Source: an uncultured Dialister sp. (GTDB lineage: Bacteria > Bacillota > Negativicutes > Veillonellales > Dialisteraceae). From it: 35,030 nt of DNA. The notes below the pieces were generated by a model. That model made no database searches. It saw only the letters and a list, made by a program, of their open reading frames with translations, and was not told where the DNA came from. Below are positions 15,775-23,710 of the stretch, in pieces. The stretch spans positions 1 to 35,030 of the forward strand of contig OMVW01000039.1 in NCBI GenBank assembly GCA_900314595.1. Direction: 5' to 3'. Each line of letters starts with the position of its first letter. Within the stretch, counting starts at the first letter, position 1. The position numbers and the translations under genes were made by a program.

Positions 15775-16197
15775 CTATAGACCTTCTTTATTTGCGTTAT
15801 TCAACCGTGTAAGCAGATATTGACTGATACGTTGACTCAATTGTTCCGCCCGGGTATATTGTTCTTGCGCCTCTTCTCTTGAAACAATAAAAAAATCAGA
15901 ATAGTCCGTATTATTCCGTATCTGAAATGCCTGACTCAAGTATTTCGAATACTCCTTTTCAAAAACACCGGATTTAATATAGGTTCTTTGGAAATAAGAA
16001 ATCACTCCGGCGTGTTTTTTAAAATCAACTCCGTCCAAGGCCAGGATGGCACGAACAGCCGTGAACATGGCATAATATGACCGGCTCACAGAATCCTTAT
16101 AGATTCCATTATCTAATAAAATCCGGGCAGAACGAAGTTTTTCATCTGCCATGGACAAGCGATATTTCATCAGTTCAATCCTGTGATCAAGCAACAA
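15775..16197 (-). CDS. HEPN-domain protein of an HEPN/MNT pair
   Basis: This 140-aa all-helical protein fits the COG1895-type HEPN family: SVSRSYYAMFTAVRAIL near residues 36-52, DFKKHAGVISYFQ near 58-70, and IRNNTDYSDF near 93-102. HEPN proteins paired with minimal nucleotidyltransferases form toxin-antitoxin-like modules, where the HEPN partner is often an RNase. The canonical RX4-6H RNase motif of HepT is not obvious here: R-NNTDY-S has Tyr where HepT has His. Nuclease activity is therefore doubtful. It overlaps the MNT gene by 11 bp, indicating translational coupling. Confidence 0.8.
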   Translation of the reverse strand: MLLDHRIELMKYRLSMADEKLRSARILLDNGIYKDSVSRSYYAMFTAVRAILALDGVDFKKHAGVISYFQRTYIKSGVFEKEYSKYLSQAFQIRNNTDYSDFFIVSREEAQEQYTRAEQLSQRISQYLLTRLNNANKEGL

Positions 16198-16528
16198 TCG
16201 TCACCCCTTCTCGATCTATATTCCGATAATAGGGCAGATCATCTTTGAATTTCACATATTCCTCATAGGGAATGACGGTCGGAGAAATGATGATGCCATA
16301 GTCGACTTCCAGATCTGAAGAAAAGTCCCAGACTTCTTTCAATTTTTCCTGCAAATCCGCCCGCTCGCCATGAACGATGGCAACGATATCAATATCCGAA
16401 TCTTCCGTATGATCACCACGGGCAAAGGATCCATACAGTATGATCTGGACAATGGACTTGCCATAGACCTTCTTATATATCGAGACGATCTGCTGCAGAA
16501 TCTGATGGAATTCAGCTGTATCACACAT
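16187..16528 (-). CDS. MNT-type nucleotidyltransferase (MntA-like)
   Basis: This 113-aa minimal nucleotidyltransferase has the complete catalytic signature GSFARG followed by DSDID: Gly33-Ser34 and Asp45/Asp47, with a third acidic residue likely in DLEVDYGII near residue 75. In characterised MntA/HepT modules the enzyme AMPylates and silences its HEPN partner. I chose the ATG at 16528, 10 nt after GGAG in AAAGGAGC; a GTG nine bases upstream abuts the ribosome site too closely. It is the first gene of the pair and has an extended -10 promoter. Confidence 0.85.
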   Translation of the reverse strand: MCDTAEFHQILQQIVSIYKKVYGKSIVQIILYGSFARGDHTEDSDIDIVAIVHGERADLQEKLKEVWDFSSDLEVDYGIIISPTVIPYEEYVKFKDDLPYYRNIDREGVTIVA

Positions 16529-16564
16529 ATGGCTCACGCTCCTTTCAATCGACCGGTTACCTAT

Positions 16565-16573
16565 ATTATAGCA
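16565..16573 (-). promoter_or_regulatory. Predicted extended -10 promoter of the HEPN/MNT operon
   Basis: TGCTATAAT on the minus strand lies 37 bp before the start codon; no good -35 box is seen. Confidence 0.55.
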
Positions 16574-16648
16574 TGGGAATCATAAAAAATAGTGGTAAGT
16601 GATAAGTGGCGGGCATACTTTACTTAATATAATCCGTTACACTTTCAA

Positions 16649-16900
16649 GGTCATTCTTTTTCAATGACCATAAGCGGTTCGTGATTATCGTGACTCTCGT
16701 GACTATCGTGGCGGTGGCGCGCATCAACATTGGAAAGCGCGCCCTTTTTATATGGTTGTCCCAGTCATGTTACCCATCATATATAAGGGGCCGCTTCATG
16801 AATTTGTCGCGGCCCACCTTCACGACAGCCACGAGCCACGGCAGCCACGAAACGCTTACAGTCAGTTCATCATAATGGCCGGAAAGTCTTTCGGGATTTT
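16649..16900. mobile_element. Paired hairpin-iteron element, empty form
   Basis: A GGTCATT...AATGACC hairpin (16649-16669) precedes the left end TAAGCGGTTCGTG (16671-16683). Then come 9-bp iterons of CGTGACTAT type and a GGCGCGC...GCGCGCC hairpin (16716-16743). After about 45 bp of spacer come a GGGCCGC...GCGGCCC hairpin (16788-16815), CACCTTCACGA, iterons of GCCACGA type and the right end CACGAAACGCTTA (16846-16858). The same ends, hairpins and outer flanks occur in the next element, where the spacer is replaced by a gene. A weak partial iteron tract (AAGTGATAAGTGG) lies just upstream near 16590. Confidence 0.7.
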
Positions 16901-16960
16901 TTACATGGATGTCCCTGCAGCAGGACTCACATTACTTAATCTAATCCAATAAACTCTCAA

Positions 16961-17700
16961 GGTCATTCTTTTTCAATGACCATAAGCGGTTCGTGATTAT
17001 CGTGACTTTCGTGGCTATCGTGGCGGTGGCGCGCATCAACATTGGAAGCGCGCCCTTATATATTTTATTTCTCATATTATTGCTCTTTTCAACATTCACG
17101 TTTTTCATTAGAATAAAAGTAAATAGTTCTGTACAGTCTATAGAAAGGAGCCTGCTTATGAACCCTATCCGATCATATTTAGATCTTGACGTATATAACG
17201 TTGCCATGCTTGAGGCAAAAGTCGTTTATAAGCTTATCGATAATCTCCCCTCCAGGGAGAGAAACAACCTGGTGGATCAATTAATGAGAGCAGTCACTTC
17301 TATTCCATCCAATATTTCCGAGGGCCAAAGCAGAGCTTCTACCAAAGAATTTCTATATTTCCTGTCTATTGCCAAAGGCTCTAATTCCGAAGTACAGACA
17401 CAAGTAACTTTAGGGGCCAGACTTGGATATTTCCCAATGGAAGACGTTCATACCGCTCTTACCTTAAATAAACGAGTAGGTCAAATGCTGAATGCTCTCA
17501 TGAAGAAATTAGAGTGGAAGCAGCAGATGGAAGGCAAAAATTAGTAAATCCGGTTTCTGTGATAATTGAATAAAATTATAAAAGGGGGCCGCTTCATGAA
17601 TTTGTCGCGGCCCACCTTCACGACAGCCACGAGCCACGGCAGCCACGAAACGCTTACAGTCAGTTCATCAGAATAGCCCGAAAAGTCTACCGGGATATTC
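16961..17700. mobile_element. Paired hairpin-iteron element carrying a four-helix-bundle gene (9-bp iterons)
   Basis: The order of parts is identical to the empty element next door: hairpin at 16961-16981, left end at 16983-16995, iterons, GGCGCGC...GCGCGCC hairpin (17028-17054), right GGGCCGC...GCGGCCC hairpin (17586-17613), iterons and right end at 17644-17656. Outer flank similarity continues to about 17690. Between the two inner hairpins lie about 530 bp with a promoterless-looking leader and the gene at 17158-17544, instead of 45 bp. Confidence 0.7.
17158..17544 (+). CDS. Four-helix-bundle protein (S23/IVP family), copy 2
   Basis: This 128-aa protein is a clear paralogue of the one at 10537. 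Shared marks are LDLDVYNVAMLEAKVVYKL near the start, MRAVTSIPSNISEGQSR near residues 43-59, and LSIAKGSNSEVQTQ in the third helix. I chose the ATG at 17158, preceded by AGAAAGGAGCCTGCTT; a longer open frame upstream runs through the repeat hairpin. The gene sits between the two inverted halves of a repeat element whose empty form lies 300 bp upstream. Function unknown; a role in handling the element's DNA or RNA is only a guess. Confidence 0.85.
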   Translation: MNPIRSYLDLDVYNVAMLEAKVVYKLIDNLPSRERNNLVDQLMRAVTSIPSNISEGQSRASTKEFLYFLSIAKGSNSEVQTQVTLGARLGYFPMEDVHTALTLNKRVGQMLNALMKKLEWKQQMEGKN

Positions 17701-17744
17701 TTTTGCCCGAACGTCTTTCCTCGCACCATGTTCGCATCGGCCCC

Positions 17745-17935
17745 ATACATACTCGCGCCGCATCAGCGGTGCCTCCTTCCCGCACCCCGCTCCCCGTTTT
17801 CAAAATTCCACAAAACGTTCCCCGCACCATGTTCGCATGGGCCCCATAAAAACTCATTGCCGCCTCAACGGCAATACCTTCCCGATAACCCCGATCATCC
17901 CCGAGATTCCCGACCATTCCCGAAACAAAAGCTTA
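17745..17935 (+). repeat. Two direct hairpin-iteron half-elements
   Basis: Both begin with a CGCACCATGTTCGCAT stretch and GGCCCCATA, followed by a small palindrome (GCCGCATCAGCGG near 17757 and TTGCCGCCTCAACGGCAA near 17858). Iterons follow: a short GCACCCC-type tract in the first and 9-bp CCCGA words in the second. They lie downstream of porin 1, outside its terminator. Confidence 0.7.
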
Positions 17936-17971
17936 TCGTCCTTTTATAAATCCCGGTTTAACAAAAGAGAC

Positions 17972-18004
17972 AAAAAAAGAAGCCCCTCATACGAGGAGCT
18001 TCTT
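17972..18004 (-). terminator. Terminator of SLH porin 1
   Basis: AAGAAGC-CCTC pairs with GAGG-GCTTCTT around an ATAC loop and gives a T run on the minus strand. Nearly the same hairpin ends the other two porin genes. Confidence 0.8.
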
Positions 18005-18040
18005 CATTGTTTATGAAACTAGTATATTCTAACTTAGAAA

Positions 18041-19267
18041 TTAGAATTTGTAGTTCAGGGAAACGGTCCAGGAGTCATCTGCATCCTTGTCATCCAGTTC
18101 GGTGTCGAATGCATATTCAGCATGGAGCTGAACGTTCTTCTGGAGGGTTACGTTAGCAAGAGCGTTCCAGAAGGTTGCGTCCTGAGTCTTGGACAGAGCG
18201 CTGGTCTGGAGGCCGGTGCCGCCGAAGTATACGTTCTTTTCAACATCGTTGTAGTATACACCGAGATCCCAGGTGCCCGGTTTCTTCCAGTTAGCTTTGC
18301 CATATGCAAGGCCTGCGTTCCAAGCGGTATCGGAGCCATCAGCAACGGTGTTCTTGTAGTAGTCGCCAAGAACGGTAAGTTTCTTAGCTACCGGAATAGC
18401 GAGGTTAGCGCCGAGAAGTTCAACTTCCTTGCCTTCCTTGGTTGCGAGGTAATCAACGCCGAGTTTAGCGAAGTCGAAGTCGTAAGCGCCCTGAGCAAAG
18501 AGAACGTCTGCATCTTCTGGATCTTCATTATCAGCTTTTTTAAGTGCAAATACACTGGTATTAACTTTACCAAAGCCTACTTTAGCAGCGAAAGCATCTT
18601 TAGCATAGGAGAGCTGAGCTCCATCATAGCCATCATGTGGGTTCAGCAGCCAGCCACCCTGGTTACCAAAGGACAGAGGCTGTTTACCAAGGCGAACCTG
18701 GAAATCACCAAATGCATGGTTTACAAACAGCTGATCCATGGAGGTGTTAGCTTCGTCTGCTTTGTTGGTCTTGAAGTTCATTTCAGTCAGCAGACGGCCC
18801 TGAACGTAGGTGGAGTCATTAACCTGGCCTTTAACGTTGATTCTGATACGGCCATTGTATCTGTCGTTGCTAGCTTTTTCAGAATCCTGATAACGCATAC
18901 GAGCATCGCCGGACCAGTAAATGTTGCCGACTTTCTTTTCCAGGTTGCCTACGCGAACGCCCAGGTTAGCGAGTTCGTCAGCATATTCACCAGCGAGTTT
19001 GTCGAGGGTTGCTCTCTGTTCAGCGTTCAGCTGATCTTCCTTAGCCATGAGACGAGCGATGATCTGAGCCAGTTCATATCTGGTCATGTTGCGTTCGCCT
19101 TTGAAGGTGCCGTCCGGATAGCCTTCTACAACGCCCTGGTCGGAGAGGTCGGAAACAGCCTGGTAAGCCCAGTCATCCGGGGTTACATCAGAGAACGGAT
19201 TTGCAGCGTATGCGGATACGCCAGCGGTGAGTGCTGCAACGGCAGCGATTGCGAGGATTTTTTTCAT
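18041..19267 (-). CDS. SLH-domain outer-membrane porin 1 (OmpM-like)
   Basis: This 408-aa protein has a signal peptide of about 21 residues (MKKILAIAAV..., cleaved after SAYA). An SLH domain follows at residues 22-80 (NPFSDVTPDDWAYQAVSDL, GYPDGTFKGERNMTRYELAQ), then a coiled-coil stretch around 80-115, and a beta-barrel ending in VSLNYKF with C-terminal Phe. In Negativicutes such proteins tether the outer membrane to polyamine-modified peptidoglycan and form general diffusion channels. The first 115 residues are almost identical to porins 2 and 3, while the barrel is divergent. The leader carries the motif shared by all three genes. Confidence 0.9.
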   Translation of the reverse strand: MKKILAIAAVAALTAGVSAYAANPFSDVTPDDWAYQAVSDLSDQGVVEGYPDGTFKGERNMTRYELAQIIARLMAKEDQLNAEQRATLDKLAGEYADELANLGVRVGNLEKKVGNIYWSGDARMRYQDSEKASNDRYNGRIRINVKGQVNDSTYVQGRLLTEMNFKTNKADEANTSMDQLFVNHAFGDFQVRLGKQPLSFGNQGGWLLNPHDGYDGAQLSYAKDAFAAKVGFGKVNTSVFALKKADNEDPEDADVLFAQGAYDFDFAKLGVDYLATKEGKEVELLGANLAIPVAKKLTVLGDYYKNTVADGSDTAWNAGLAYGKANWKKPGTWDLGVYYNDVEKNVYFGGTGLQTSALSKTQDATFWNALANVTLQKNVQLHAEYAFDTELDDKDADDSWTVSLNYKF

Positions 19268-19350
19268 ACTAAGTATCTCCTTCTATGAAAAAAATAAAGA
19301 AATGTGTGCCTCTATTTTTTCTAAAAGGATTTCAGTTTCAGAACGTGTTG

Positions 19351-19373
19351 CTCGAGTGACCGTGTTTCCTCTG
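19351..19373 (-). promoter_or_regulatory. Conserved porin leader motif, copy 1
   Basis: On the minus strand CAGAGGAAACACGG is followed by TCACTCGAGC. It lies 84-106 nt before the start codon, inside the predicted leader, and matches motifs ahead of porins 2 and 3 at 18 or more positions. Confidence 0.65.
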
Positions 19374-19436
19374 CGTGTCCTTACTTCCTACTTTCCCAGA
19401 CTATCGTCCCGAGGCCGGGACCTTTCGTCTAGTGAG

Positions 19437-19466
19437 ATAGTAACACAAATGCTTCTGAAAAATCAA
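19437..19466 (-). promoter_or_regulatory. Predicted promoter of SLH porin 1
   Basis: TTGATT and TACTAT on the minus strand are 18 bp apart. The predicted start near 19430 gives a leader of about 160 nt that includes the conserved motif. Confidence 0.5.
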
Positions 19467-19735
19467 GATTGTCGGCTGTCAGTCAAAACTCCGTCACGAA
19501 ATGCCCCGATTGTCAAGACTAAGAAAAAAATATTTACTTTTAATCCGGAATTTTGTCAAAGTCTCATTTTGTTAGTAATTATCAAATAAATTACCGCTTG
19601 TACAACAATTTTAATTTTCTAATAAAATTGTCCATAAAAAATTTAATTTCATATTGACTATAAAAATATTCTATTACTGTATTTTGCTAAAGGGCACGCT
19701 TTTACAGCCTGAAAGGGAAGCCCCCTGGCCGAAAT

Positions 19736-19955
19736 CTTTTGTCTCGGGAATACCGGGATTCACTTCGGGGTTATCGGGACTATCGGGAAGGTGCGGCGCG
19801 ACAGCAGAAAGCGCCGCAAATATATTAAATCAAAACCACAGGTATCGAAGATGATATTTCCAATATAAAAATGGCGGGCTTTATAAATTTTATGCCCGCC
19901 ACCGCCCCGAGATCCCAGATCACCCCCGGGATTCCCGAGATCCCCGATTCAAAGG
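19736..19955. mobile_element. Paired hairpin-iteron element, no cargo (9-bp iterons), copy 1
   Basis: The left end TCTTTTGTCTCGGG leads into CGGGANTNT iterons, GGGAAGGTG and a GCGGCGC...GCGCCGC hairpin. After an AT-rich centre comes GGCGGGC...GCCCGCC (near 19872-19901), CACC, CCCGA iterons and the right end CCCCGATTCAAAGG. The element at 27368 has the same two hairpins in the same order with a different centre. Confidence 0.7.
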
Positions 19956-20023
19956 TTGCCACACTTTCAGTTTCCTTTATCATCTACTCTTTCAGCAGGC
20001 AGAAATTCCCCCGCCTGTGCACG

Positions 20024-20220
20024 TTCCCCATAAATACTCGTTGCCGCATCAGCGGCAACACCTTCCCGAGATTCCCGATTATTCCCGAGATTCCCGACAA
20101 TTCCCGATTCAAAGGTTGCCACCACATTCCCCATAAATACTCGTTGCCGCATCAGCGGCAACACCTTCCCGAGATTCCCGATTATTCCCGAGATTCCCGA
20201 CAATTCCCGATTCAAAGGTT
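20024..20220 (+). repeat. Perfect 94-bp direct duplication of a half-element
   Basis: Bases 20024-20117 and 20127-20220 read identically by eye. Each has TTCCCCATAAATACTCG, the palindrome GTTGCCGCATCAGCGGCAAC, CACCTTCCCGA, 9-10 bp iterons and CCCGATTCAAAGG. Perfect identity of non-coding DNA indicates a very recent event. Confidence 0.9.
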
Positions 20221-20265
20221 CTTTCGCCTTTATAGATGCAAGTCTCTGTAAAAGAGACAACAAAA

Positions 20266-20294
20266 AAGAAGCCCTTCAAATGAAGAGCTTCTTT
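20266..20294 (-). terminator. Terminator of SLH porin 2
   Basis: AAGAAGC-CTTCA pairs with TGAAG-GCTTCTT and is followed by T residues on the minus strand. Confidence 0.8.
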
Positions 20295-20330
20295 TTTTAT
20301 TTCCTTTGAACCAGTCTTCTAATTCAGGAA

Positions 20331-21614
20331 TTAGAATGCATAGTTCAGTTCAACGCCCCAGGTGTCATCCGGATCTTCTGCACCAGATGCTTTAGCTGCG
20401 AAGTTGTAGTAAGCGTCGAGTTCAACGTTCTTCTGAACAGCTACGCCTGCTTTAGCTACCCAGAACTTAACGCCGGTTTCAGAGGAGAGATCGAGCTGAT
20501 CGGTCATGTCCAGTGCGGAACCGCCGAGGAGCATGGAGTTCTTTTCAGCGTCTACATAATGAACGCCGAGGGTCCAGGAACCCGGTTTTTCTCCGTCAAC
20601 TTCACCATAGGTGAGGCCTGCGGTCCAGAGGTCAGCATCTTTCAGGCCTTTGTTCAGTTTGGTCTGAACATAGTCGCCGTCGAGGGTGAAGTCTCCGCCA
20701 AGGCCAATTGCTGCGCCTGCGCCCCAAACCTTAGCTTCGGCACCTGCGAAATCATCTAAGTCCATCTTCTGAGCGTTCTTCAGATAGAATGCAGAAACGT
20801 CAGCGGTATCAGCGATATGGCCGGTCAGTTTTGCATACCATGCTTCGTGGGATTCAAATTCTTTATAAGCATCGTAACCTGCATCAAAGCGGCCATAGCC
20901 TGCTTCTACGCCGAATTTGCCATTGTCATAAGCAGCGTTTACGCCTTTGAATACGCCGTCTTCATCCCAGAAAGTACCGGTCTGGTCAAGAGCGACACCA
21001 AATTTGCCGAGGTTAACGGTTACTTTGTCATTCGGGGTCCATGCGGAGTACAGGCGATCCATGGTTACACCGGAATCATCTTCACCTTTGAAGTCCATGT
21101 TGTAAACCATACGGCCGTTAACGGTTACCTGATCGTTAACCTGGCCCATTACATTGATACGCATACGGCCGGTCCATGCATCGTCATGGCCTTTTCTTAA
21201 AGTGTTGTCATCTTCGTCTTTAGCGAGGTTGTGCTGATACTGCATACGAGCATCGCCGGACCAATAGAGGTTGCCGACTTTCTTTTCCAGGTTGGATACG
21301 CGAACGCCCAGGTTTGCGAGTTCGTCAGCATATTCACCAGCCAGTTTGTCGAGGGTTGCTCTCTGTTCAGCGTTCAGCTGGTCTTCTTTAGCCATGAGGC
21401 GGGCGATGATCTGAGCCAGTTCATATCTGGTCATGTTTCTTTCGCCTTTGAAGGTGCCATCCGGATAGCCTTCTACAACGCCCTGGTCGGAGAGGTCGGA
21501 AACAGCCTGATAAGCCCAGTCATCCGGGGTTACATCAGAGAACGGATTTGCTGCGTATGCGGATACGCCAGCGGTGAGTGCTGCTACCGCAGCGATTGCG
21601 AGAATCTTTTTCAT
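20331..21614 (-). CDS. SLH-domain outer-membrane porin 2 (OmpM-like)
   Basis: This 427-aa protein has the same signal peptide, SLH domain and coiled coil as porin 1 over about 115 residues. Its barrel is different and ends in VELNYAF with C-terminal Phe. The barrel contains acidic insertions (for example NLAKDEDDNTLRKGHDD), which probably form loops. I chose the ATG at 21614, preceded by AAAAGGAGCTTACCT; an in-frame extension of 19 residues upstream would place charged residues before the signal peptide. It has the best predicted promoter of the three porins. Role as for porin 1; substrate selectivity may differ because loop sequences differ. Confidence 0.9.
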   Translation of the reverse strand: MKKILAIAAVAALTAGVSAYAANPFSDVTPDDWAYQAVSDLSDQGVVEGYPDGTFKGERNMTRYELAQIIARLMAKEDQLNAEQRATLDKLAGEYADELANLGVRVSNLEKKVGNLYWSGDARMQYQHNLAKDEDDNTLRKGHDDAWTGRMRINVMGQVNDQVTVNGRMVYNMDFKGEDDSGVTMDRLYSAWTPNDKVTVNLGKFGVALDQTGTFWDEDGVFKGVNAAYDNGKFGVEAGYGRFDAGYDAYKEFESHEAWYAKLTGHIADTADVSAFYLKNAQKMDLDDFAGAEAKVWGAGAAIGLGGDFTLDGDYVQTKLNKGLKDADLWTAGLTYGEVDGEKPGSWTLGVHYVDAEKNSMLLGGSALDMTDQLDLSSETGVKFWVAKAGVAVQKNVELDAYYNFAAKASGAEDPDDTWGVELNYAF

Positions 21615-21682
21615 AGGTAAGCTCCTTTTGAAAAAAATAAATTTTTGCCCTGATTCTGAAAGGATTTTCAAAAAGAGCTTCC

Positions 21683-21706
21683 GCGCGAGTTGCCGTGTTT
21701 CCTCTG
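21683..21706 (-). promoter_or_regulatory. Conserved porin leader motif, copy 2
   Basis: On the minus strand CAGAGGAAACACGG is followed by CAACTCGCGC, 69-92 nt before the start codon and within the predicted leader. Confidence 0.65.
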
Positions 21707-21770
21707 TTTCTTCTCTTCTTTACTCTTCTCTTCCACACAAAGAGCAGGGTATTCCCTGTTGTGCGAACTT

Positions 21771-21799
21771 ATTATACCACCATGATTAAAAAATTACAA
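21771..21799 (-). promoter_or_regulatory. Predicted promoter of SLH porin 2
   Basis: TTGTAA and a perfect TATAAT are separated by 17 bp on the minus strand. The predicted leader is about 150 nt. From 21800 to about 21990 the DNA is AT-rich and I see no gene. Confidence 0.75.
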
Positions 21800-21996
21800 A
21801 TTTTTATGTAATTTTACTTTATAGAAAAATAATATTTCACGCATTTCATACAATAAATTCCTATGATTTATTATATTTTTTTACTTCCATCATAATTTTT
21901 TATTTCCCTAATTCGTAAATTTGATATACCTTATCCATTAATATCGGGAAGATGGCTTCGCGGGCGCTGTTTCTCGATTTTCATCTCTCTTTCCGA

Positions 21997-22033
21997 TAAA
22001 AAAGAAGCCAGACCCTTTCGAATCTGACTTCTT
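21997..22033 (-). terminator. Terminator of the aldehyde dehydrogenase gene
   Basis: AAGAAGTCAGA pairs with TCTGGCTTCTT (one G-U pair) and is followed by a T run on the minus strand. Confidence 0.8.
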
Positions 22034-22048
22034 AAAAATCACAATATT

Positions 22049-23536
22049 TTATTTGATATCATACATCCCGCTGATGCCTTCTTTAAGGTTGATGAGGATG
22101 TTCTTTGTCTGGCTGTAGTGTTCCAGCATGACTTTGTGGGTTTCTCTGCCGATGCCGGACTGTTTGTAGCCGCCGAAGGGGGCCCCTGCGGGGAGATCGT
22201 TGTAGGTATTGACCCACATACGACCGGTGTGTACGCTGCGGGCTACTTTGAGGGCGGTATTGATATTCTTTGTGAAGACTGCTCCGCCCAGACCGTATAC
22301 ACTGTCATTGGCAAGGGCGATGACTTCATCGGCAGTCTTGAATTTCTGGATGACTACTACCGGTCCGAAGATTTCTTCCTGGCAGACTCTGGCAGCGTTC
22401 TTGTCGGTAACGAGGATGGTCGGTTTCATGAAATAGCCTTTGTCGCAGCCGTTTTCGGTGTATCTTTCACCGCCTGTGATAAGCTGGGCTCCTTCATCAA
22501 GGCCGATCTGTACATATTTCAGTACTTTATCCTGCTGGGCTTTGTAAATCTGGGCACCCAGCTGGGTTTCTGGATCTGTGGGGTCACCGATCTTTACGCT
22601 TTCAAAGGTGGCTTTCAGGTGTTTTACAAATTCGTCAAAAATGCCTTCCTGTACGAAGAGGCGGGAGCCTGCGCAGCATACCTGGCCCTGGTTGAAGAGG
22701 ATGCCTTTGCATGCGCCGTCTACGGCCTGGGCCAGATCTGCATCATCGAATACGATATTGGCTGATTTGCCGCCCAGTTCGAGGGTGACAGGGATCAGTT
22801 TGTCGCAGGCAGCCTGGTATACGCCGTGGCCCACTTCGGTGGAACCGGTGAATGCCAGTTTATCGATATCCGGATGATCCAGCAGCCACTGGCCGGAGCG
22901 GGAGCCCTTGCCGGTGATGACGTTCAGTACGCCCTTCGGGAGCACGTCCTGGATGAGACGGACCAGTTCGAGAATGGAAAGAGAAGTGTGGGAAGACGGT
23001 TTAATGACGATGGTGTTTCCGGCTGCCAGGGCAGGAGCCAGTTTCCAGCATGCCATGGTGAATGGGAAGTTCCAGGGAATGACCTGGCCTACTACGCCTA
23101 CCGGTTCATGGAGAATGAGGGACAGGGTGTTGTCGTCCAGCATGGTGGCAGAGCCTTCCCATGCACGGAGGCAGCCTGCAAAGTAGCGGAAATGGTCGCT
23201 GCCCAGGGGAATGTCGGCAGCTTTGGTTTCACGAATAGGTTTGCCGTTGTCCAGTGTTTCCACCAGTGCCAGGTGGTCTGCATTGGCATCAATAATATCT
23301 GCGATTTTCAGCAGGATGTTCTGTCTTTCAATAGGAGATGTCTTGGACCAGGCCGGAAGGGCTGCTCTTGCTGCCTTCACTGCGCTGTCCACGTCTTCTT
23401 TGGTTGCTTCTGCGAAATAAGCCAAGTGCTCGCCATTTGCCGGATTGTGGGCGTCAAAGGTAGCGCCGTCAGAAGCCGGAACGAATTCGCCGTTAATAAA
23501 GAGTCCATACTGTTCCTGAATGTCTGCTTTTGCCAT
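22049..23536 (-). CDS. NAD(P)-dependent aldehyde dehydrogenase (AldB/ExaC-like)
   Basis: This 495-aa enzyme is a full-length member of the ALDH superfamily. It shows PWNFPFTMACWKLAPALAAGNT near residues 150-171 (split motif), FTGSTEVG in the cofactor site, the general base Glu in LELGGKSANIV near 268, and the catalytic Cys in NQGQVCCAGSRL near 302. EIFGPVV near 400 completes the set. The closest pattern I know is the acetaldehyde/lactaldehyde dehydrogenase group (AldB, ExaC). It oxidises an aldehyde to the acid in the cytoplasm. AAAGGAAGGTATTAGT precedes the ATG. The gene is monocistronic, set between porin genes, with a long leader of about 168 nt. Confidence 0.9.
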   Translation of the reverse strand: MAKADIQEQYGLFINGEFVPASDGATFDAHNPANGEHLAYFAEATKEDVDSAVKAARAALPAWSKTSPIERQNILLKIADIIDANADHLALVETLDNGKPIRETKAADIPLGSDHFRYFAGCLRAWEGSATMLDDNTLSLILHEPVGVVGQVIPWNFPFTMACWKLAPALAAGNTIVIKPSSHTSLSILELVRLIQDVLPKGVLNVITGKGSRSGQWLLDHPDIDKLAFTGSTEVGHGVYQAACDKLIPVTLELGGKSANIVFDDADLAQAVDGACKGILFNQGQVCCAGSRLFVQEGIFDEFVKHLKATFESVKIGDPTDPETQLGAQIYKAQQDKVLKYVQIGLDEGAQLITGGERYTENGCDKGYFMKPTILVTDKNAARVCQEEIFGPVVVIQKFKTADEVIALANDSVYGLGGAVFTKNINTALKVARSVHTGRMWVNTYNDLPAGAPFGGYKQSGIGRETHKVMLEHYSQTKNILINLKEGISGMYDIK

Positions 23537-23551
23537 ACTAATACCTTCCTT

Positions 23552-23698
23552 TCAATCACTTGCGGGGTAAATCCCCTTTGTATGAGATGCTCCGCCGGAG
23601 TTTGTACGATATCCGGTAGTCCGGCGGGATGTTTCTTTCAGCAGCAGTAAGAAATACAACCTTTCATACTGTTCGATAGTCACTTTCTTCTGCTTCAT
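23552..23698 (-). CDS. Possible 48-aa leader ORF upstream of the aldehyde dehydrogenase
   Basis: An ATG-started frame begins about 6 nt after the predicted transcription start and ends 15 bp before the dehydrogenase start codon. The N-terminal half looks protein-like (MKQKKVTIEQYERLYFLLLL); the second half runs through a CCGCCGGA...TCCGGCGG hairpin and looks like chance sequence. No ribosome site is visible, so it would have to be translated as a leaderless message. Unknown function, low confidence. Confidence 0.25.
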   Translation of the reverse strand: MKQKKVTIEQYERLYFLLLLKETSRRTTGYRTNSGGASHTKGIYPASD

Positions 23699-23710
23699 CG
23701 CTGCAGTCAT

